Assembly: GCA_017828835.1 (NCBI GenBank)
Contig: JAGAEK010000151.1
Location: 1 to 14,941, forward strand
DNA: 14,941 bases
Origin: Oscillospiraceae bacterium
GTDB lineage: Bacteria > Bacillota > Clostridia > Oscillospirales > Ruminococcaceae
Direction of reading: 5' to 3'
Part shown: piece by piece, positions 7,705-14,185 of the stretch
Numbering within the stretch: position 1 is the stretch's first letter
Layout of the letters: every line of letters begins with the position of its first letter
Notes under the pieces: model-generated
Told to the model about the DNA's origin: nothing
The model's database searches: none
The model's input: the letters and a program-made list of their open reading frames with translations, nothing else
Translations under genes and position numbers: made by a program

Positions 7705-9086
7705 TAAAAGAATATAAAACGATCCAAGAGGTCGCCGGACCTCTGATGCTTGTCAAAAACGTCGATAACGTAACTTATAATGAACTCGGAGAGATCGAGC
7801 TTCCCTCAGGTGAGATCCGCCACTGCAAAGTACTTGAGGTCGACGGTTCAAACGTACTCGTTCAGTTGTTTGAGTCTTCCGCCGGAATAAATCTTGACAA
7901 AAGTAAAGTCAGATTTTTCGGCCACGGACTTGAACTTGCCGTATCCGAAGATATCCTCGGAAGGATCTTCTCCGGTATGGGTACTCCTATCGACGGAGGC
8001 CCTGAACTTATACCAGAAAAACGCCTTGATATAAACGGTTCGCCTATAAATCCCGCCGCAAGGACCTATCCTTCGGAATTTATCCAAACCGGAATATCCG
8101 CGATCGACGGACTCAACACTCTAGTACGCGGTCAGAAACTCCCGATCTTCTCTGGTTCCGGTTTGCCCCACGCAAAGCTTGCCGCGCAAATCGCAAGGCA
8201 GGCAAAGGTGCGCGGAAAAGACGATAAATTCGCCGTTGTCTTCGCCGCCATAGGAATCACTTTCGAAGAAGCGGATTTCTTTATTTCGGATTTCAAAAAG
8301 ACCGGAGCGATAGAACGTACTGCTCTGTTTATAAATCTTGCAAACGATCCCGCGATAGAAAGGATCTCGACTCCGAGAATGGCTCTCACCGCAGCCGAGT
8401 ATCTCGCGTTTGACAAAGGGATGCACGTTTTGGTAATCCTTACGGACATAACCAATTACGCCGAGGCGCTGCGTGAAGTTTCCGCCGCGAGAAAAGAAGT
8501 ACCCGGACGCCGCGGATACCCCGGATACCTTTATACCGACCTCGCAACGCTTTACGAGCGTGCCGGAAGAAAGGAAAACTCAAAAGGAAGTATCACCATG
8601 ATACCTATCCTTTCAATGCCCGAAGATGACAAGAGCCACCCCATCCCCGACCTTACGGGATATATAACGGAAGGTCAGATATTGCTCTCAAGAGAGCTTT
8701 ACCGCAAAAATATTGCGCCGCCTATCGACGTTCTCCCCTCACTTTCAAGACTTAAAGACAAGGGTATCGGCGAAGGGAAAACAAGAGAAGACCACGCCGG
8801 CGTCATGAACCAGCTTTTCTCGTCTTACGCAAGAGGAAAAGACGCAAAAGAACTTATGACGATACTCGGAGAAGCCGCACTTTCCGAAACCGATAAGCTT
8901 TATGCAAAATTCGCGGATGAATTTGAGAAGAAATATGTATCTCAAGGATATGAAACAAACAGAAGCGTCGAAGAAACTCTTGATATCGGCTGGGAACTTT
9001 TGTCAATATTCCCGCGTTCCGAATTGAAACGTATAAAACCCGCTATGATAGACAAGTATCTTAACAAAAACGGAGAGATGCGCTAA
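7701..9086 (+). CDS. ntpB: V-type ATP synthase non-catalytic subunit B
   Basis: A 461-residue subunit that alternates with A in the hexameric head. It lacks a true Walker A motif: the equivalent stretch is SGSGLPHAKLAAQIARQA, as usual for B subunits. The arginine finger contributed to the A/B interface is Arg350 in PSLSRLKDKG, the same residue number as in E. hirae NtpB. The ATG at 7701 overlaps the TGA of ntpA (ATGA) and has a consensus AAGGAGG at 7684-7690 inside ntpA. Together these favour roughly equal synthesis of A and B, as the A3B3 stoichiometry requires. The stop shares one base with the ntpD start (TAATG). Confidence 0.98.
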   Translation: MIKEYKTIQEVAGPLMLVKNVDNVTYNELGEIELPSGEIRHCKVLEVDGSNVLVQLFESSAGINLDKSKVRFFGHGLELAVSEDILGRIFSGMGTPIDGGPELIPEKRLDINGSPINPAARTYPSEFIQTGISAIDGLNTLVRGQKLPIFSGSGLPHAKLAAQIARQAKVRGKDDKFAVVFAAIGITFEEADFFISDFKKTGAIERTALFINLANDPAIERISTPRMALTAAEYLAFDKGMHVLVILTDITNYAEALREVSAARKEVPGRRGYPGYLYTDLATLYERAGRKENSKGSITMIPILSMPEDDKSHPIPDLTGYITEGQILLSRELYRKNIAPPIDVLPSLSRLKDKGIGEGKTREDHAGVMNQLFSSYARGKDAKELMTILGEAALSETDKLYAKFADEFEKKYVSQGYETNRSVEETLDIGWELLSIFPRSELKRIKPAMIDKYLNKNGEMR

Positions 9087-9739
9087 TGGCTGTTATGCAA
9101 GGAATAAATCCAACACGAATGGAACTTTCCCGTCTGAAAAAACGGCTTGTTACTGCTGTCCGCGGACACAAACTGCTGAAAGACAAACGCGACGACCTTA
9201 TGAAAAAGTTTCTTGAACTCGTAAGACGGAACAAGGAGCTGAGAGAGGCCGTCGAAGAAAAAATCATGGACGTGTATTCCGGATTCGATATTGCCGCCGC
9301 TGTTATGAGTGAGGCGGCTTTGAAAGAAGCCCTTTTGCTTCCGAAGAACCGTGTATCGCTCGAAATTTCGAGCAAAAATATTATGAGCGTCGAAACTCCG
9401 ATATTTACGTTCTCGGACTCTTCATCCTCTGAAGATCTTTTTACTTATGGATTTTCAGATACCTCAGGCGAGCTCGACGCTTCCGTTGCCGCTTTGAAAA
9501 TCATTACGCCTTATATGCTTGAACTTGCACAAATGGAAAAAAGCGCGCAGCTGCTTGCTCAGGAAATCGAAAAAACAAGAAGGCGCGTAAACGCCCTTGA
9601 ATACGTCCAGATCCCCGACCTGCGCGACACGATCAAATACATTTCCATGAAGCTTGACGAAAACGAGCGCGGTAACCTTTCAAGACTTATGAAAATAAAA
9701 GATATGATGATCGCCGAAGCAAGAAAAAAAGATGCTTGA
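9086..9739 (+). CDS. ntpD: V-type ATP synthase subunit D (central rotor shaft)
   Basis: A 217-residue, highly basic and helical protein. The N-terminus NPTRMELSRLKKRLVTAVRG and the adjacent HKLLKDKRDDLMKKF are diagnostic of subunit D, the functional counterpart of F-type gamma. It forms a long helical hairpin that turns inside the A3B3 cavity: helix one spans about residues 10-65, and helix two is near the C-terminus, about 150-210. The ATG at 9086 overlaps the ntpB stop by one base, and GGAGAG at 9072-9077 can act as the ribosome binding site. It is the last gene of the operon; the terminator begins seven bases after its stop. No ntpH or ntpJ homologue follows, unlike E. hirae, where a K+ transporter gene ntpJ ends the cluster. 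Confidence 0.97.
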   Translation: MAVMQGINPTRMELSRLKKRLVTAVRGHKLLKDKRDDLMKKFLELVRRNKELREAVEEKIMDVYSGFDIAAAVMSEAALKEALLLPKNRVSLEISSKNIMSVETPIFTFSDSSSSEDLFTYGFSDTSGELDASVAALKIITPYMLELAQMEKSAQLLAQEIEKTRRRVNALEYVQIPDLRDTIKYISMKLDENERGNLSRLMKIKDMMIAEARKKDA

Positions 9740-9745
9740 TTTTTT

Positions 9746-9787
9746 CCCTGTGTTTTGAAAGATTTCAAGACACAGGGTATTTATTTA
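9746..9787 (+). terminator. Rho-independent terminator after the V-ATPase operon
   Basis: CCCTGTGTTTTGAAA at 9746-9760 pairs with TTTCAAGACACAGGG at 9763-9777, 15 bases each with one G-U pair; the innermost pairs must open for the two-base gap. The T-rich stretch TATTTATTT follows. The T run is broken, so efficiency may be moderate. It lies directly after ntpD and marks the operon end. Confidence 0.85.
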
Positions 9788-9808
9788 TAAAATTTTTTGT
9801 GGTAAAAT
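9780..9808 (+). promoter_or_regulatory. Possible promoter of the nitroreductase gene
   Basis: TGGTAAAAT at 9800-9808 reads as an extended -10 element (TGnTAAAAT). The position 17 bases upstream (TTTATT, 9780-9785) is a poor -35 match. TACAAT at 9814-9819 is an alternative -10. A separate promoter is expected because the ATPase terminator lies just upstream. Exact elements are uncertain. Confidence 0.4.
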
Positions 9809-9838
9809 TAGGATACAATAATAAGAAGGTGATTTAAT

Positions 9839-10432
9839 ATGAGTTTTCAAAATTACGATTCATTCTCCGAGCTTGTAAAAACTTCGCGGAGCGTAAGACG
9901 TTTTTCCAAAGGTTCCGGGATCACTCGCGAGCTTTTGACGGCTTTTGTCGACATCGCGCGTTATACTCCCGCGACCGCTAATTTTCAACCTCTCAAATAC
10001 AAAATTTTTACGGAAAAATCAGATCTTGATGATATATTCCCGCGGCTAAAATGGGCAGGACTTTTGAAAGACAAGTTCGTTTTGCAAAAATACGACGAAC
10101 GTCCCGAGGGATATATCGCTATATTTACAGATTCAAACATCCTTCCCCACGAAAAATGCGGTATAGACGTCGGAATATGCGCTCAAACTATAATGCTTGC
10201 CGCAAAAGCCTCCGGAATAAGCGGATGTATACTCGCGGCTTTTGACAAAGACGCTTTCGCAAAATCACTTTCTTTGCCCGAAAATCTTAGTCCGGCACTT
10301 ATACTTGCTTTCGGAAAATCCGCCGAAACGATCACGGTCGAGGATGCGGAAAACGGACGCGTCGCCTATTACCGTGACGAAAACGACGTTCACCACGTTC
10401 CGAAACGCCCGATTTCCGAAATCATCTTTTAA
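9839..10432 (+). CDS. Nitroreductase-family flavoprotein (NAD(P)H/FMN type)
   Basis: A 197-residue protein of the nitroreductase fold. The FMN-contacting motif SRSVRRF is at residues 16-22, the second conserved motif YTPATANFQPLKY at 42-54, and the central helix DVGICAQTIMLAAKASGISGC in the middle. The region with LKWAG, ERPEGYIAIFTD and the C-terminal YYRDENDVHHVPKR resembles a compact subfamily common in strict anaerobes. Members usually bind FMN and act as homodimers, transferring electrons from NAD(P)H to small acceptors; the physiological substrate here cannot be read from sequence. The ATG at 9839 has AAGAAGGTGAT as its ribosome binding site. It stands alone between the ATPase terminator and the yfhO promoter. 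No hairpin terminator follows, so some read-through into yfhO is possible. Confidence 0.85.
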   Translation: MSFQNYDSFSELVKTSRSVRRFSKGSGITRELLTAFVDIARYTPATANFQPLKYKIFTEKSDLDDIFPRLKWAGLLKDKFVLQKYDERPEGYIAIFTDSNILPHEKCGIDVGICAQTIMLAAKASGISGCILAAFDKDAFAKSLSLPENLSPALILAFGKSAETITVEDAENGRVAYYRDENDVHHVPKRPISEIIF

Positions 10433-10446
10433 TTTTTCGCTTAATG

Positions 10447-10474
10447 TTGATTTATTATCCGATTGGTGTATAAT
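10447..10474 (+). promoter_or_regulatory. Predicted sigma-A promoter of yfhO
   Basis: TTGATT at 10447-10452 and a perfect TATAAT at 10469-10474 are separated by 16 bases. Transcription would begin near 10481, giving a leader of about 30 bases that contains the AGGAGGAG ribosome binding site. This supports the TTG start at 10511 rather than the ATG at 10490. Confidence 0.65.
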
Positions 10475-10497
10475 TAGTTATATATAATAATGTTGTC

Positions 10498-10505
10498 AGG
10501 AGGAG
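10498..10505 (+). promoter_or_regulatory. Ribosome binding site that sets the yfhO start
   Basis: AGGAGGAG is a near-perfect anti-16S match. It is correctly spaced for the TTG at 10511, with seven bases between AGGAGG and TTG. It lies downstream of the in-frame ATG at 10490, so it cannot serve that codon. Confidence 0.75.
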
Positions 10506-10510
10506 TAATT

Positions 10511-13153
10511 TTGTTTCATTCTATAAATACCGTGGTTCCGAATATGCAGAAAAAACGGCATTGGCAGGCGTTTTTCATTGCCGCCGGAGTTGCCGTCCTT
10601 TTGTTCACGATTCCTCTGATCGTCGATAAAGGTATCTTCACTTTTTACGGCGATTATAACGTACAGCAAATCCCGTTTTATCAACTTGCTCACCGCGCAG
10701 TAAGAAGCGGAGACATTTTTTGGAATTGGTATACCGATCTCGGCGCAAACTTTATGGGATCGTATAGCTTTTACCTTCTGTTCAGCCCGTTCTTCTGGCT
10801 GACTCTGCCGTTCCCGACAAGCTGGCTTCCTTATCTTATGGCTCCTCTTTTCGTACTTAAGTTTGCTTTTGCGGCGTTTTTCTCTTATTTCTATTTCAGA
10901 TATTTTGTAAAAGATACCAACTATGCCGTAATAGGTTCGCTGCTCTACGCTTTCTCGGGATATATGATATACAACACGTTCTTCAACCATTTTCTCGACG
11001 TCGTCGTATTCTTCCCGCTGCTTTTGATCGGCATTGAAAAGCTGATCGAAGGTAAAGGGCGCGGATTTTTTGCCTTTGCCGTCTTTATAAACGCAATGGT
11101 CAACTATTGGTTCTTTGTCGGCGAGGCGGTTTTCGTCGTTATATATTTCTTTGTCAGAATAACGGACGAAAACGTTCAGCACAAGGTCAAGCTCTTTTTC
11201 TCCATTGCATTTGAATCGATAATCGGTGCAATGATCGCAATGTTCGTATTGCTTCCTTCCGTGCTCTGTATTATAAACAACCCGCGTGTCGACTCAAGCA
11301 ATCTGTTGGCCGGCTGGGATTTGATCTACCACTCCAGCCCGCAGCGTTATCTAAATATCATATCGGTGTTTTTCTTCCCGCCGGATCTTCCGAGTAAGCC
11401 CAATTTCTTCCCGGATCACGGTGCAAAATGGGCGTCGCTTGCCGCTTGGCTGCCGTTGGTCGGTATGACCGGCGTCATAGCTTACCTGCAAAGCACAAAA
11501 AACAACTGGATAAGAAAAATATTACCCGTATGTATGATATTTGCGCTCGTCAGAGGACTCAACTCCGCGTTTATCCTCTTTAACGGCTCTTATTACGCAA
11601 GATGGTTTTATATGTTCGTTTTAATGACCTGTCTCGCCTCCGTGATCGCGCTCGAACGCAGTTCGGAAGACGTTGATCTCGAACGCGGAATCAAGTGGTC
11701 GTTTGTGATAACGCTCTCAATAACACTCTGTGTGGGATTGTTCCCGAAAAAGTCCGACGACAAAATCGTTATCGGACTTGCGAAATCCAAGCCCGAATTT
11801 TGGGGTTGGGTCGCGATCGCAATGCTTGCACTGTTTTTAACGTTCATCATTTATAAAAAATATAAAGGTACTCAGAAATTCACAAAAGCTCTTATAATAG
11901 GCATCTCCGCCGTAAGTTTACTTTACGGCTCGGTCTACCTCAACGTTGCGCGCGCTTCTTCAAGTTCAAGCGATTTTGTTGTAAACAACGCTATTGAATA
12001 TGAGGGTGATTTTGATATCCCGACGTCAGATACCGAGTTCGTACGCTATGATTTCTATAATACCATTGAAAATCTCGGTATGTTCTGGGAGATGCCGACA
12101 ATACAGGCGTTCCACAGTATCGTTCCGGTGTCGATAATGGAATTTTACCCAACCGTCGGTGTGAAAAGAGACGTATCGTCGAAGCCTTCGACTTCAGTCT
12201 ATGAGCTCCGTTCTTTGCTCTCCGTTAAATGGCTTATGATAAAAGCCACTGACAAAAAGCAGGATCCTATGCTCGGCTTCACTTATTTCGACACTCAAAA
12301 CGGTATGTGCATCTATTCGAACGACAACTATCTGCCCATGGGCTTTACTTACGATAAATATATCAGCTACGACGACTATATGAACGTAAGTGAAGGCTAC
12401 CGCGCCCGTACTTTGCTGAGAGCCATAGTGCTTTCAGACGAACAGATCGAGCGTTACAAAGATATCCTTGAGCCGCTCAACGCTTCAACTTACGGAATAT
12501 CTTATGAGCAATATCAGCAGTGCGTTTGGGAAAGAAAACTCGAAAGCGGCTACTCTTTTGAAATAGATAACCGCGGATTTACGTCGAAAATCAAACTTGA
12601 AAAAGAAAATCTCGTGTTCTACAGCGTCCCTTATGAATCGGGATGGACCGCTTACGTAAACGGTGAAAAAGCAGAAGTCGAAAAAGTCAACGTCGGTTTC
12701 GTCGCGGTAAAAGTACCAGCCGGAGACAACGAAATCAGATTCGAATATATGACGCCGGGACTTAAACTCGGACTTTTGTGTTCCGCCGCCGGCTGCTTCA
12801 TACTGTTTGTTTACTGTTTCATTTTCTGGTCGATAAAACGTCACAAAAGAAAAGCCGAGATCGCGCTTAAAAATATTCCGCCCGAAGCCGAAATCGACGA
12901 AAGCCCGATATTCGCAGATCTCGACCTGAATAAACCTTTTAATCAGATCGATAACGAATCGAAAACCGTTTCGTCTTCATCAAAAAACGATTCCGACCTT
13001 CCTTCCGCTTTTCTTTCGGAAGATCTTCCGGATCTGCAAAGTATCTCGGAAGAAAAAGAAGATTCCGAACACCCGAATAACGAAGTAGGTATCAATGAAG
13101 AATATATAAGAAAATGGCTTTCCGACAGAAAATCCGAAGACGACAATAATTAA
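10511..13153 (+). CDS. yfhO: YfhO-family GT-C membrane glycosyltransferase
   Basis: An 880-residue protein when started at TTG 10511 (887 from the ATG at 10490, which lacks a ribosome binding site). About a dozen hydrophobic helices fill residues 18 to about 480. Asp48 in the first outer loop (FYGDYNVQQIPFY) is placed like the acidic residue of GT-C enzymes, and the next stretch, NWYTDLGANFMGSYSF, is typical of YfhO. An extracytoplasmic domain spans about 483-750 and carries the family signature YESGWTAYVNGEK near 708, followed by a last helix at 752-775. In Bacillus subtilis YfhO is thought to transfer a lipid-linked sugar to lipoteichoic acid, with CsbB and GtcA; the acceptor here is unknown. 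Residues about 777-880 form a Ser/Glu/Asp-rich, probably disordered cytoplasmic tail that I do not recognise. A GT2 partner gene follows after 26 bases. Confidence 0.9.
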   Translation: MFHSINTVVPNMQKKRHWQAFFIAAGVAVLLFTIPLIVDKGIFTFYGDYNVQQIPFYQLAHRAVRSGDIFWNWYTDLGANFMGSYSFYLLFSPFFWLTLPFPTSWLPYLMAPLFVLKFAFAAFFSYFYFRYFVKDTNYAVIGSLLYAFSGYMIYNTFFNHFLDVVVFFPLLLIGIEKLIEGKGRGFFAFAVFINAMVNYWFFVGEAVFVVIYFFVRITDENVQHKVKLFFSIAFESIIGAMIAMFVLLPSVLCIINNPRVDSSNLLAGWDLIYHSSPQRYLNIISVFFFPPDLPSKPNFFPDHGAKWASLAAWLPLVGMTGVIAYLQSTKNNWIRKILPVCMIFALVRGLNSAFILFNGSYYARWFYMFVLMTCLASVIALERSSEDVDLERGIKWSFVITLSITLCVGLFPKKSDDKIVIGLAKSKPEFWGWVAIAMLALFLTFIIYKKYKGTQKFTKALIIGISAVSLLYGSVYLNVARASSSSSDFVVNNAIEYEGDFDIPTSDTEFVRYDFYNTIENLGMFWEMPTIQAFHSIVPVSIMEFYPTVGVKRDVSSKPSTSVYELRSLLSVKWLMIKATDKKQDPMLGFTYFDTQNGMCIYSNDNYLPMGFTYDKYISYDDYMNVSEGYRARTLLRAIVLSDEQIERYKDILEPLNASTYGISYEQYQQCVWERKLESGYSFEIDNRGFTSKIKLEKENLVFYSVPYESGWTAYVNGEKAEVEKVNVGFVAVKVPAGDNEIRFEYMTPGLKLGLLCSAAGCFILFVYCFIFWSIKRHKRKAEIALKNIPPEAEIDESPIFADLDLNKPFNQIDNESKTVSSSSKNDSDLPSAFLSEDLPDLQSISEEKEDSEHPNNEVGINEEYIRKWLSDRKSEDDNN

Positions 13154-13179
13154 AGTGTTATCAGAAAGGGAAGTTTATT

Positions 13180-14130
13180 ATGAATACCGATATTCTGTAT
13201 TTAGTATCACCTTGCTATAACGAGCAGGAAGTTATTCCGGAAACTTCAAAATTACTCAAAGCAAAGCTCGAATCTTTGATCGAAAGACAGCTCGTAAGTC
13301 CTCAAAGCCGCATTTTACTTGTCGACGACGGCAGTAAAGACAATACCTGGAATCTGATCGCGGAATTATACGGTTCCTGCGAACTGTTCGAGGGTTTGAA
13401 GCTTTCGCGTAACCGCGGCCAGCAAAACGCTTTGCTTGCGGGACTCACTTACGCAAAAGAGCGCTGCGATATCGCAATCTCTCTCGACGTCGATCTTCAG
13501 GATGATATCAACGCCATCGACGGATTTATCGAAAAATACCATCAGGGCTGCGACATCGTTTACGGCGTCAGAAGTTCGCGAGCTACCGATACCTTCTTCA
13601 AACGTAATACCGCGCTCGCTTTCTACAAATTCATGTCGATATTGGGCGTCGATATAGTCGGAAATCACGCCGAATACCGTCTTATGACAAAACGCGCTTT
13701 GGACGGATTGTTTGAATTCGATGAGGTAAACCTCTTTTTGCGCGGTATAATCCCTCAAATCGGCTATAAATCCGATATCGTTCTTTATGAACGGCATGAA
13801 AGAGCCGCTGGCGTTTCAAAATATCCTTTGAAAAAGATGCTTGCGCTTGCTTTTGAGGCGATAACCTCGTTCAGCGTAAAACCGATAAAAATGATCACCG
13901 CCGCCGGCATATTCTTCTCGATCTCTTCTGCGATCGCTTTGATCGTACTTTTGATAGTTTCGTTCTCTTCGTCCGTTGCTCCCTTGCTCACGATCGCCTG
14001 TTTCATAGCTCTTGCGTTGGGCATACAGCTTCTCGCGACCGGGATCGTCGGTGAATACGTCGGTAAAGTTTATATGGAAACCAAAAAAAGACCGCGTTTT
14101 ATTATTGAACAATATCTTTCGAGAAAGTAA
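13180..14130 (+). CDS. CsbB/GtrB-like polyprenyl-phosphate glycosyltransferase (GT2)
   Basis: A 316-residue family 2 glycosyltransferase with a GT-A domain. The N-terminus SPCYNEQEVI leads to ILLVDDGSKDNTW (VDDGS at 48-52) and the metal-binding LDVDLQDD at 102-109. RAAGVSKYPLKKM precedes two membrane helices at about 239-261 and 268-292, then the typical C-terminal GEYVGKVYMETKKRPRFI. This layout belongs to the GtrB/CsbB/DPM1-like group, which transfers a sugar from a nucleotide donor to undecaprenyl phosphate on the inner membrane face. Adjacency to yfhO (26 bases, same strand, no promoter between) suggests it supplies YfhO with its lipid-linked donor, as CsbB does in B. subtilis. The sugar cannot be predicted. 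The ATG at 13180 has AAAGGGA at 13165-13171. A bidirectional terminator follows. Confidence 0.9.
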   Translation: MNTDILYLVSPCYNEQEVIPETSKLLKAKLESLIERQLVSPQSRILLVDDGSKDNTWNLIAELYGSCELFEGLKLSRNRGQQNALLAGLTYAKERCDIAISLDVDLQDDINAIDGFIEKYHQGCDIVYGVRSSRATDTFFKRNTALAFYKFMSILGVDIVGNHAEYRLMTKRALDGLFEFDEVNLFLRGIIPQIGYKSDIVLYERHERAAGVSKYPLKKMLALAFEAITSFSVKPIKMITAAGIFFSISSAIALIVLLIVSFSSSVAPLLTIACFIALALGIQLLATGIVGEYVGKVYMETKKRPRFIIEQYLSRK

Positions 14131-14144
14131 TATTTCCAAAAAAC

Positions 14145-14185
14145 AACGGCTCCGTTACGACCACGGAGCCGTTATTTTTATTTAA
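14145..14185. terminator. Bidirectional terminator between GT2 gene and hflX
   Basis: AACGGCTCCGT (14145-14155) and ACGGAGCCGTT (14163-14173) form a perfect 11-base stem with loop TACGACC. On the plus strand it is followed by ATTTTTATTTAATTTTTT. On the minus strand it is followed by the complement of CCAAAAAAC, also a U run. It can end both the glycosyltransferase transcript and the converging hflX transcript, whose stop codon is only eight bases away. Confidence 0.92.

Noticed and set aside
10496..11182. A 228-codon open frame on the minus strand
   Set aside because: It is antisense to the membrane-spanning part of yfhO. Its composition is a mirror of hydrophobic codons and it has no credible domain.
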